Source: Lachnospiraceae bacterium (GTDB lineage: Bacteria; Bacillota; Clostridia; Lachnospirales; Lachnospiraceae). Taken from it: a stretch of DNA of 36,470 nt. Where the stretch lies: positions 1-36,470 of the forward strand of contig JAFLSX010000022.1 of assembly GCA_022510705.1 (NCBI GenBank), given 5' to 3'. The stretch's first letter is position 1. Every line of letters begins with the position of its first letter. Under the pieces are notes generated by a model that did no database searches, was not told the DNA's origin, and saw nothing but the letters and a program-made list of their open reading frames with translations. This document shows, in pieces, positions 24,649 to 32,281 of this stretch. A program made the position numbers and the translations under genes.

Positions 24649-24692
24649 TCCCACAATTTCATCACAGAAAAGACACAAATACGGGCTATACT
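24649..24692 (+). promoter_or_regulatory. htrA promoter with three 11-bp-phased direct repeats
   Basis: TCCCACA (24649), CATCACA (24660) and AGACACA (24671) are spaced exactly 11 bases apart, separated by A/T-rich four-base linkers. They end 9 bases before a good -10 box, TATACT (24687-24692), and no good -35 box is present. This layout is that of sites bound by OmpR/PhoB-family response regulators acting as activators. In Bacillus, htrA is controlled by CssR of that family; a similar regulator here is inference. Confidence 0.55.
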
Positions 24693-24727
24693 TTTCTTAT
24701 CAAGTAAGTGAAAAGAGGTAATATGTG

Positions 24728-26083
24728 ATGTACAATAACGGAAATATTACAAGCGGAGGTTATTACTACGCCTCGCCAAATGAAATGCAGATGCCTGTAT
24801 ATACACAGACCCCGTTACAACAGCCTGCTAAAGTAAAAAAGGAAAAAGGAGGCTTTGGCCGTTTCTGTAAAAGGGTGCTGTTGAGTGCCTGTCTGGGGCT
24901 CTGTTTTGGACTCTGTGCCGGCGCAGGTCTCTATGCGGTGGGTAAGAGTACGGGCTTCTTTGAAAAGTTGGAAGCAGTTTATAATACTCCTATAGAGAGT
25001 GACGTACAGACTACTCCTACGCCCACGGTGGAAAGTGTAGATAATATGGCACCCGTTGTGAACACCACCAATATAACAGCAGTTACCTCGGATGTTTCCG
25101 ATATGGTGGAAGAGGTTATGCCCGCCATGGTTTCCATTGTGAATACTTATACGGAGAGATATTCCTATTTTGGTCAGACAGTGGAGCGGGAGGCCGGTTC
25201 CAGCGGTTCCGGTATTATTGTAGGTGAAAACGAAACAGAAATCTTAATTGCCACCAACTATCATGTGGTAGAGGACGCAGACGAACTGACGGTGAATTTC
25301 ATCGACGGTACGGAGGCAAGGGCCATTATCAAAGGTACCGATCAGGATATGGACCTGGCGGTGATCGCAGTATCCTTCAATGACTTGAGTTTGGAAACCA
25401 GAGAGGCCATCACCATTGCAAAGCTGGGAGATTCAGATAGCTTGAAGTTGGGAGAACCCGTTGTTGCCATTGGGAATGCTTTAGGATACGGACAGTCCGT
25501 AACAGGTGGATGGATTAGTGCCTTGGATAGAGAAGTAGAGTTGGAAGACGGCTCTACGGGGACTTTTATTCAGACGGATGCCGCCATCAATCCCGGTAAC
25601 TCCGGCGGAGCCCTTTTAAATGTAAACGGAGAGGTAATCGGTATCAACTCTAATAAAATAGGCGGAGCAATTATTGACGGCATTGGCTATGCGATTCCTA
25701 TTTCCGCTGCTCAGCCGATTTTAGAGGATTTGATGTTACGGGAGACCCGTAACAAAGTTGATGAGGCAAATATGGGCTATCTGGGCATTGTTCCCGAGTC
25801 TGTGACTGCAGAAGCCGCACAAATTTACGGTATGCCCCAGGGTGTGTTTGTTTCCCGAGTGGATGAAGGCACTCCCGCAGCAGAGGGCGGTATCCTGCAG
25901 GGTGATATTATTACAAAATTTGACGGAATCAAACTGCTATATGCCAATGACTTAAGAGAAATGCTGGAATATTATGCAGCAGGAGAGACCGTGGAAATTC
26001 AGATCATGAGAATCGAGAACGGTGAATGGCGGGAGAGAACCTTAGAGATCGTGTTGGGCAGCAGACCGCTTGCAAACAGATAG
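24728..26083 (+). CDS. htrA: HtrA/DegP-like membrane-anchored serine protease with one PDZ domain
   Basis: A 451-residue S1C-family protease. A cytoplasmic N-terminus of about 48 residues, Tyr-, Asn- and Gly-rich then basic, precedes one membrane helix (about 49-71), a Thr/Val-rich linker, and a trypsin-like domain with the triad His179 (NYHVV), Asp209 (DMDLAV) and Ser292 (GNSGG). A single PDZ domain follows from about residue 340. It degrades or refolds damaged exported proteins at the outer face of the membrane. ATG 24728 follows AGAGG; the GTG at 24725 is in frame but less likely. It has its own promoter and a strong terminator. Confidence 0.95.
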   Translation: MYNNGNITSGGYYYASPNEMQMPVYTQTPLQQPAKVKKEKGGFGRFCKRVLLSACLGLCFGLCAGAGLYAVGKSTGFFEKLEAVYNTPIESDVQTTPTPTVESVDNMAPVVNTTNITAVTSDVSDMVEEVMPAMVSIVNTYTERYSYFGQTVEREAGSSGSGIIVGENETEILIATNYHVVEDADELTVNFIDGTEARAIIKGTDQDMDLAVIAVSFNDLSLETREAITIAKLGDSDSLKLGEPVVAIGNALGYGQSVTGGWISALDREVELEDGSTGTFIQTDAAINPGNSGGALLNVNGEVIGINSNKIGGAIIDGIGYAIPISAAQPILEDLMLRETRNKVDEANMGYLGIVPESVTAEAAQIYGMPQGVFVSRVDEGTPAAEGGILQGDIITKFDGIKLLYANDLREMLEYYAAGETVEIQIMRIENGEWRERTLEIVLGSRPLANR

Positions 26084-26109
26084 TAGGCGAATCATAAAGA
26101 ATATGGAGC

Positions 26110-26144
26110 GGACCTAAAAGCAAAAGCTTTTGGGTCCTTCTTGT
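26110..26144 (+). terminator. Rho-independent terminator after htrA
   Basis: A 12-base-pair stem (GGACCTAAAAGC with GCTTTTGGGTCC, one T-G wobble) with an AAAA loop is followed by TTCTTGTT. It ends 27 bases after the htrA stop. Confidence 0.88.
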
Positions 26145-26204
26145 TATTTGGAAAGAATTTTCCGGTATAACAGTAATTTCCAGCTTTTTTTAAAAAAACT
26201 TCAC

Positions 26205-26233
26205 TTGTATAGCGGTGAGGGATTCGTTATAAT
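26205..26233 (+). promoter_or_regulatory. Promoter of the clpX-like gene
   Basis: TTGTAT (26205-26210) and a perfect TATAAT (26228-26233) are 17 bases apart. A run of T then A (26184-26198) just upstream could act as an UP element. The start codon lies 40 bases after the -10 box. Confidence 0.75.
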
Positions 26234-26273
26234 GAGGGTACTGAAGCAAGAATAAAAGCATAGGAGAAGATAT

Positions 26274-27818
26274 ATGGCTGAATTCGATGATTATGATATG
26301 GATGATAGAGACACGGGAAATACCGATACGCTGAATTCGGAAACGGACGCACACGATTCCGCAGATAAGGCTGCGGAGAATGAAGAGAAATCCGAATATG
26401 AGGATGTCTGCTTTATCTGCCGCAGGCCGGAGAGTAAGACCGGCAAGATGTTTAGATTGCCCAATAATATTTCGGTATGCAATGACTGTATGCATAAAAC
26501 TATGGATACGGTGAGCCAGTTCGATTATCAGGGCATGCTGACTAATCCTGCATTTACGCAGGAACTGGACAATATGGCGGAGAAGGGATTTCCCAATATC
26601 CGTTTCGTAAATATTGCAGATCTGCAGGGCGAGGGCGGAATTCCCAATAAGCAGAAACTTAAAAAGAAAAAGAGAAAAAACGAGGAACAGCCTGTGCTGG
26701 ATATTCGAAATATTCCGGCACCTCATAAGATCAAGGCCAGTCTGGACGAGTATGTGGTAGGACAGGAACATGCCAAGAAGGTGATTTCCGTTGCCGTATA
26801 TAACCACTATAAGCGTGTAGCAACAGGTACTATGGATGAGATCGAAATCGAGAAATCCAATATGTTGATGGTAGGACCTACCGGTTGCGGCAAAACTTAT
26901 TTAGTCAAGACACTGGCAAGGCTCTTGGATGTGCCTCTGGCAATTGCGGATGCAACTTCCCTGACCGAGGCAGGATACATAGGCGACGATATTGAAAGCG
27001 TGGTATCCAAGCTGTTGGCAGCTGCTGATAATGATGTGGAAAAAGCAGAGAGAGGAATCATATTCATTGATGAGATTGATAAGATTGCCAAGAAAAAGAA
27101 CACGACTTCAAGGGATGTGAGCGGAGAGTCCGTACAGCAAGGTATGCTTAAGCTGTTAGAGGGTGCGGAAGTGGAGGTACCCGTGGGCGCCAACAGTAAG
27201 AACGCCATGGTACCTTTGGCTACCATCAATACCCGCAATATTCTTTTTATTTGTGGCGGCGCATTTCCCGATCTGGAGGATATCATCAAAGAGCGGCTGA
27301 CCAAGCAAAGTTCCATGGGCTTTAATGCGGAGTTGAAGGACCGTTATGATAAGGAAAAGGATCTGCTTACCAAGGTGACTGTGGAAGATATTAAAAAATT
27401 TGGAATGATTCCCGAGTTTATCGGACGTCTGCCCATTATCTTTGCACTGGAGGGCCTGTCAAAGGAAATGATGGTGAAGGTGTTAAAGGAGCCCAAGAAT
27501 GCGATTTTAAAGCAGTATCAGAAATTGCTGGAATTGGACGAGGTCAAGTTGGAATTTGCAGACGATGCGCTGGAAGCCATTGCAGAGAAAGCTATGGAGA
27601 GGGAGACCGGTGCGAGAGCCTTACGATCCATCATCGAGGAGTTCATGCTGGATATCATGTATGAGATTCCCAAGGACGACAACATCGGAAAGGTCACCAT
27701 TACCCGGGCCTATATCGAGGGCACGGGCGGACCCGTTATTGATATTCGGGGAAATGAGGTTCCGGAGCCGGAAACACCAAGAATTCCGCAGGTGGGTAGG
27801 GCAGCATTTCAGGAATAG
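26274..27818 (+). CDS. clpX: ClpX-like AAA+ unfoldase with acidic N-terminal extension
   Basis: A 514-residue AAA+ protein, longer than the usual about 420. An Asp/Glu-rich 44-residue extension precedes a C4 zinc finger (Cys46, 49, 69, 72), then a Lys-rich linker. The ATPase has Walker A GPTGCGKT (201-208), Walker B IIFIDE (262-267), GMIPEFIGRLP and sensor-2 TGARALRS. The pore loop reads GYIGDD (usual GYVGED). The ClpP-binding IGF loop is MGF (348-350). The RKH substrate loop is not recognisable; the segment there reads VPVGANSKNAM (302-312). It is not beside clpP or tig. It may be a specialised paralogue rather than the housekeeping ClpX. The start is supported by a GGAGAAG ribosome site. 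Confidence 0.88.
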   Translation: MAEFDDYDMDDRDTGNTDTLNSETDAHDSADKAAENEEKSEYEDVCFICRRPESKTGKMFRLPNNISVCNDCMHKTMDTVSQFDYQGMLTNPAFTQELDNMAEKGFPNIRFVNIADLQGEGGIPNKQKLKKKKRKNEEQPVLDIRNIPAPHKIKASLDEYVVGQEHAKKVISVAVYNHYKRVATGTMDEIEIEKSNMLMVGPTGCGKTYLVKTLARLLDVPLAIADATSLTEAGYIGDDIESVVSKLLAAADNDVEKAERGIIFIDEIDKIAKKKNTTSRDVSGESVQQGMLKLLEGAEVEVPVGANSKNAMVPLATINTRNILFICGGAFPDLEDIIKERLTKQSSMGFNAELKDRYDKEKDLLTKVTVEDIKKFGMIPEFIGRLPIIFALEGLSKEMMVKVLKEPKNAILKQYQKLLELDEVKLEFADDALEAIAEKAMERETGARALRSIIEEFMLDIMYEIPKDDNIGKVTITRAYIEGTGGPVIDIRGNEVPEPETPRIPQVGRAAFQE

Positions 27819-27843
27819 ACGAAAAGAAACTGCATAGTATAAT
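27816..27843 (+). promoter_or_regulatory. Possible promoter of the Csp-like protease gene
   Basis: A perfect TATAAT lies at 27838-27843, with TAGACG 16 bases upstream (27816-27821) overlapping the clpX-like stop. Transcription would begin near 27850, just before the hairpin. The -35 match is only moderate. Confidence 0.35.
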
Positions 27844-27853
27844 AAAAAACACA

Positions 27854-27892
27854 GGAAGCAATAAGCGGCAGCCGTTCATTGCTTCCTTTTTT
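27854..27892 (+). terminator. Hairpin with T-tract between the clpX-like and Csp-like genes
   Basis: GGAAGCAAT (27854-27862) pairs perfectly with ATTGCTTCC (27878-27886); the inside can pair further (AGCGG with CCGTT), and TTTTTT follows. It is a strong intrinsic terminator for the clpX-like gene. It ends only 6 bases before the next start codon, so it could also act as an attenuator for that gene. Confidence 0.88.
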
Positions 27893-27898
27893 GTAAGT

Positions 27899-29599
27899 AT
27901 GGATTGTAGAGAGCAAATTGAATCGGAAAACTATGCGGAGTTAATAGTAGGAGCACAGGGGCTGGGACTGGATCCTACGGATGAATTCTGCCTTATCAAT
28001 GTGAATGAGCAATTTAGCATTCTTTCTCTTGCGCATGATAGGATTGCCTCAGAGGAAGGACTGCTCTATGCGTATGGCTATCTGCCCAAAGTCTTTGGCC
28101 TTATGGCGGAGGATTTTACCTCAACCAGTCTGGGAAGTGCCGGTATCCTGCAGGTGCAGGGCCCGCCCCTTTCCCTAAACGGCAGTGGCGTTGTGATGGC
28201 TTTTATCGATACGGGAATCCGATTTGCACAGGAGGAATTTTTAAATGCTGCGGGGAATACCCGTATCCTGGCGCTTTGGGATCAGAATCTGACTACGGGA
28301 GAACCGCCGGAGGGCTACCGCTATGGGACGCTTTTTACCAGAGCGGACATCAATCAGGCGTTGCGGGCGGAAAATCCCTATGAAGCCCTGCCTTCCTACG
28401 ACGAAATCGGCCACGGGACGGAAATTGCCAGCACAGCGGCAGGAAGCGTGATAAACGGCGGACGCAGTTTTAGGGGAGCAGCACCGGAAGCGGAGATTGT
28501 CGTGGTGAAACTGCGCCAGGCCAAGAAACACCTCAGAGATTTTTACTTGCTGCGGGAGGACGAACCCGCCTATGCGGAAAACGATATTATGCTGGGAGTG
28601 AAATTTGCGGAATCCTTTGCGGTGACCTTTAGACGTCCGGTAGTGATCTGCTTGGGGATAGGTACCAACTTGGGCAATCACACCACGGGATCTTCTCTGG
28701 CCCGCTATTTGAATGATCTGGCAAATATCAGAAACAGAGGAATCGTGATCTGCGGGGGCAATGAGGGAAATGCCGGGCACCATTTTAACGCACCGGTTCC
28801 CACCGAGCGAACAGGTCAGGGAGACCCCTATACGGATGTGGAAATCCGGGTGGGCGAAGGGGAGCGGGGATTTATGCTGGAACTTTGGGGAAACGGTCCC
28901 GATGTGCTGGCGGTTTCTCTCAGGACCCCGGGCGGGGAGAGCATTCCGCGTTTCAGGTTGGGAACGGGTCAGAGTCAGACTTTTACCTTTGTGTATGAAC
29001 GGGGAAGGGTAACCATTGACAGTGTATTGGTGGAGCCGAGTTCAGGTGATGAACTGATAGCCTTTCGGTTTGCGGATCCGACGCCGGGTGTCTGGACCGT
29101 CAGAGTCTATGCGGCGGAAAGCGGCGGCAGCGGCAGATTTCATATGTGGCTGCCTATTTCACAGTTTTTAAGCAGTCAGACCTATTTTTTAAACGCCAGT
29201 CCCTATATTACACTGACAGATCCAGGGATAGCAGAAAATCCCATTACGGTATCCGCCTACAACGACAGTAACAACAGCTTCTATGTAAATTCGGGACGGG
29301 GTTTTTTGGAAAACGGTCTCATAAAGCCTGATCTTGCAGCTCCGGGTGTGGAGGTTCCCACAGCGCTTGGCAGACGGACGGGAACCAGTCTGGCAGCCGC
29401 CTTGACAGCAGGCGGCGTGGCACAGTTTTTCCAGTGGGCGGTAGTGCAGCAAAATTTCCCTTTGGTGCAGAATCAGGCGGTGAAGGGCTATTTTATCCGC
29501 GGCGCTGCCCGCAGCAGTGAACTGGTCTATCCCAACAGGGAGTGGGGCTACGGCCGTCTGGACGTCACCGGGGTATTCGATACATTGGCGGGGGTGTGA
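27899..29599 (+). CDS. Csp-like subtilisin-family (S8) serine protease
   Basis: A 566-residue S8 peptidase without signal peptide. The triad is complete: Asp104 (FIDTGI), His172 (GHGTEIAS) and Ser497 (GTSLAAA). A beta-rich insertion of about 140 residues lies between His and Ser, as in the Csp germination proteases of Clostridia, and the opening MDCREQIESENYAELIV also resembles that group. In Clostridium, CspB-type enzymes activate the spore cortex hydrolase SleC; whether this one does is unknown, and no germination gene is nearby. ATG 27899 has no visible ribosome site because the terminator T-tract ends just upstream, but no better in-frame start exists. GC content is visibly higher than in the polysaccharide operon. 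Confidence 0.88.
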   Translation: MDCREQIESENYAELIVGAQGLGLDPTDEFCLINVNEQFSILSLAHDRIASEEGLLYAYGYLPKVFGLMAEDFTSTSLGSAGILQVQGPPLSLNGSGVVMAFIDTGIRFAQEEFLNAAGNTRILALWDQNLTTGEPPEGYRYGTLFTRADINQALRAENPYEALPSYDEIGHGTEIASTAAGSVINGGRSFRGAAPEAEIVVVKLRQAKKHLRDFYLLREDEPAYAENDIMLGVKFAESFAVTFRRPVVICLGIGTNLGNHTTGSSLARYLNDLANIRNRGIVICGGNEGNAGHHFNAPVPTERTGQGDPYTDVEIRVGEGERGFMLELWGNGPDVLAVSLRTPGGESIPRFRLGTGQSQTFTFVYERGRVTIDSVLVEPSSGDELIAFRFADPTPGVWTVRVYAAESGGSGRFHMWLPISQFLSSQTYFLNASPYITLTDPGIAENPITVSAYNDSNNSFYVNSGRGFLENGLIKPDLAAPGVEVPTALGRRTGTSLAAALTAGGVAQFFQWAVVQQNFPLVQNQAVKGYFIRGAARSSELVYPNREWGYGRLDVTGVFDTLAGV

Positions 29600-29721
29600 A
29601 AAAGGGATATTGATATGTAAGAGAAATACTGAAAATAACATAAATTGATTGATAAAAAATAAGGGAAATGCTAAAATTTTTATGAGATATAAAAGGACAA
29701 AGCATAGCGGTATAAATTGGC

Positions 29722-29750
29722 TTGTTGAATATTAAGTCTTATAGTAAAAT
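29722..29750 (+). promoter_or_regulatory. Promoter of the carbamate kinase gene
   Basis: TTGTTG (29722-29727) and TAAAAT (29745-29750) are 17 bases apart, 21 bases before the start codon. The 172-base gap holding it is A/T-rich; no convincing terminator for the preceding protease gene was seen in it. Confidence 0.6.
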
Positions 29751-29771
29751 ATAGATACGGGGAGGTAGCTT

Positions 29772-30707
29772 ATGAGCAAAAAGAAAGCAGTGGTATCCTT
29801 AGGGCATGAGGCATTAGGGTATACTACTTTGGAGCAGTGGGATGCGGTGAAGGTGACGGCAAAGGCGCTTGCAGATTTGGTGGAAGTGGATTATCAGCTG
29901 ACGATCACCCACAGTAACGGCCCCCAGGTCAGCATGATTCATAAAGCTATGACGGAGCTTCGCCGTGTATATATTGATTACACGCCGGCTCCCATGTGCG
30001 TCTGCTCTGCCATGAGCCAAGGCTATGTGGGCTACGATATTCAAAATTCCCTGCGTGCGGAACTTTTAAGCCGGGGTATCAGCAAGCCGGTCAGCACCAT
30101 TTTGACGCAAGTAACGGTTGATCCTTATGATGAGGCCTTTTACGAGCCGACGAAGAAGATTGGAAGATATATGTCCCAGGACGATGCGGAAATGGAAAGA
30201 AAAAAGGGCAATTATGTAACAGAGGAGCCGGGAAAAGGCTATCTGCGTGTGGTTGCAGCTCCTAAACCCATCGACATTGTGGAAATAGAGAGTATCAAAG
30301 CTTTAGCGGATGCGGACCAGGTGGTCATTGCCTGTGGCGGCGGCGGTATTCCCGTCATTGAACAGCAGCATGCCCTAAAGGGCGCCTCAGCGGTGATCGA
30401 GAAGGATTGCATTGCCGGAAAGCTGGCGTCTGATCTAAAGGTGGACTGCCTGATCATTTTAACCTCTGTGGACTATGTCTATAAGAATTTCAATACGGAT
30501 AAGCAGGAGCCCATCCGGCAGATGACGGTGGCGGAAGCAGAGAGCTACATAGCACAAGGCCAGTTTGAGGCCGGAACCATGCTGCCGAAAATTGAAGCCG
30601 CTATCTCCTATCTGCAAAAAGTTCCCGAGGGCAGTGTTCTGATTACCTCCTTAAAACAGGTAAAGGATGCCGTGAAGGGAAAAGCAGGGACCTTGATTAC
30701 CGTATAA
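29772..30707 (+). CDS. arcC: Carbamate kinase
   Basis: A 311-residue amino-acid-kinase-family protein. THSNGPQV near residue 46 and the ACGGGGIPV segment near residue 190, followed by EKDCIAGKLAS with its ATP-site lysines, are typical of carbamate kinases. The enzyme makes ATP and carbamate from carbamoyl phosphate and ADP, the last step of arginine, citrulline or purine-derived carbamoyl catabolism. No arcA, arcB or ygeW-type partner is beside it, so it seems to be a single-gene unit with its own promoter and terminator. GGAGGT stands 5 bases before ATG 29772. The N-terminus begins SKKKAVVSLGHEALG, in place of the more common ALGGNAL. Confidence 0.92.
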   Translation: MSKKKAVVSLGHEALGYTTLEQWDAVKVTAKALADLVEVDYQLTITHSNGPQVSMIHKAMTELRRVYIDYTPAPMCVCSAMSQGYVGYDIQNSLRAELLSRGISKPVSTILTQVTVDPYDEAFYEPTKKIGRYMSQDDAEMERKKGNYVTEEPGKGYLRVVAAPKPIDIVEIESIKALADADQVVIACGGGGIPVIEQQHALKGASAVIEKDCIAGKLASDLKVDCLIILTSVDYVYKNFNTDKQEPIRQMTVAEAESYIAQGQFEAGTMLPKIEAAISYLQKVPEGSVLITSLKQVKDAVKGKAGTLITV

Positions 30708-30729
30708 TTTAAAATGAGCTTAAAATGGG

Positions 30730-30761
30730 ACTCCCTTGGAAATTTCTAAGGGAGTTTTCTT
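30730..30761 (+). terminator. Rho-independent terminator after carbamate kinase
   Basis: ACTCCCTT (30730-30737) pairs perfectly with AAGGGAGT (30748-30755) around a 10-base loop, followed by TTTCTT. It lies 23 bases after the stop codon. Confidence 0.85.
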
Positions 30762-30790
30762 AAATCAATAGCGTGTGGAGATAATAGTGT

Positions 30791-32281
30791 ATGAGGCAGA
30801 AACAGATCATGATAATATCCACGGCAGCACTTATGCTGTTTTTAAGTGGCTGTGGAGCACACCGGGTGGAGTTTGAAGATAATGTCATACAGTATACCGA
30901 AAACGATGTGGAAACAGGAGAGGATACTCTGCCGGAGGTATCCATAGAGGGCATGGAAACGGAGCCTGAAGAGCTGTTTAATTCTCAGGGAGTCTTTATC
31001 CAATTGCTGGCAGAGGGCGACGAAAGCTTAAGCGAAGCGGAAAGAACGGCGTTTTTGGAACAGTTTGGTTTTGGAGAGAGTACGCCGTTTTATATCCATA
31101 CTACGGAAGACGGCTATCCCCTCATGGAGCTTTATTATGATGAGGAGAGGGAGATTGGCTGTGGTATCCGATACGGGGAAAATGCCTCCGGTGTCGTTAT
31201 CTGTGGATTTGCTTTCAATAGCTGTTATGAGACCAGCTGGTATGAACCGGATCCTTATTCCGTGTTGTCCGTCTACGGAACCAGCGGAGAAGATGATGTG
31301 ACGGATTATGAGGAGATATATGAATATGATGAAGAAGGCAGACTGATACATTTTCAGTCTACCGGGACACCTACGGACCCATTTGGGGAGGAGGATGTGA
31401 ATATGCCTATTTTGAATATTGATTTTATCTATGATGAGCGGGGACAGCTTATAGAAAAGCGATACTGGCACAATACCGCACCACAGTTAAATTTCGGCAC
31501 CACCTTTGCTTCTCAGTACAGCCACTATGACGAGTCAGGCAGGCTGGCGCATACCAGTTCCTATATTACCCACGGCAGTCTGGAGGGCTATTATATTTAT
31601 TTAGATGAGGGTGATGTGCCCGCCTATTATCTGGAATTGGACCATATGTATACTTCCTGGCCCACCTTCTATCGTTATAGGGAGAATGAAAAAAACTGGG
31701 AGTTTGGCAGCTTTAGGCGGAGTACGGAGGCGCAGTTTTATACCTATGAGATTGAGCCGGGCGAAGAGATGGATTTTTTGAAGGAGCAGGGATTTTCGGA
31801 AGAGGATCTTTTTTATGAATACGAATATGTATGGGATTACGGACCGGTGTTTCGCTTGTCACTATATTGCGATGAGGAGCTGACAGAAGGTGTGGGTCTG
31901 ATACGAAGATACTATGTAGAAGGGGATGTGGAAGAATATATCGATTTGGAGATATTTACCTTTGACGGTTATGAGAGTTACCTGTACGATGCCGTCAGTC
32001 CATTTAATGTGTTTGGAAATTATAATGGGGCAGGAAGATATACAACCTTTCTGCAGGGAGAAACGATAGAAGAGTATTTTCAGGCGCTGGGACTGGTTGA
32101 TGTAGAGGACATCCATAGTGTATCTTTTGATTATGATGCAGACGGAAAGCTGACCCACATGTATCAGGGCGTTACCCACGGCAGTGTGGACAGGTTTTAC
32201 ATCTACAGAGAGGGTTGGAGCATACCGTCCTATTTGCTGGAGGTAGACCACGGATGGGGTGTTACCTTTTATAAATTCTAA
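30791..32281 (+). CDS. Lipoprotein of unknown function with YD-like repeats
   Basis: A 496-residue exported lipoprotein: a basic start, hydrophobic core, and lipobox LSGC with Cys21. The mature part is very acidic and Tyr-rich. Motifs of the type YDxxGRL recur four times (YDEEGRLI, YDERGQLI, YDESGRLA, YDADGKLT), and a longer unit ending in THGS, YIY, PxYxLExDH and FY occurs at about 251-298 and again at 453-496. This recalls YD-repeat or antitoxin-like beta-sheet repeats, but I do not recognise a named family. GTGGAG lies about 11 bases before the ATG. The stop overlaps that of the convergent aroA gene by 4 bases. Confidence 0.82.
   Translation: MRQKQIMIISTAALMLFLSGCGAHRVEFEDNVIQYTENDVETGEDTLPEVSIEGMETEPEELFNSQGVFIQLLAEGDESLSEAERTAFLEQFGFGESTPFYIHTTEDGYPLMELYYDEEREIGCGIRYGENASGVVICGFAFNSCYETSWYEPDPYSVLSVYGTSGEDDVTDYEEIYEYDEEGRLIHFQSTGTPTDPFGEEDVNMPILNIDFIYDERGQLIEKRYWHNTAPQLNFGTTFASQYSHYDESGRLAHTSSYITHGSLEGYYIYLDEGDVPAYYLELDHMYTSWPTFYRYRENEKNWEFGSFRRSTEAQFYTYEIEPGEEMDFLKEQGFSEEDLFYEYEYVWDYGPVFRLSLYCDEELTEGVGLIRRYYVEGDVEEYIDLEIFTFDGYESYLYDAVSPFNVFGNYNGAGRYTTFLQGETIEEYFQALGLVDVEDIHSVSFDYDADGKLTHMYQGVTHGSVDRFYIYREGWSIPSYLLEVDHGWGVTFYKF

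Noticed and set aside
26180..26200. T-run followed by A-run as a second terminator
   Set aside because: An A/T-only palindrome without a GC stem; the real htrA terminator lies at 26110 and this tract is better read as an UP-like element.
26190..26807. 205-codon open frame on the minus strand overlapping the clpX-like promoter
   Set aside because: It reads through the complement of the acidic and zinc-finger coding region and the promoter; the protein shows no domain and no membrane or catalytic pattern I trust.
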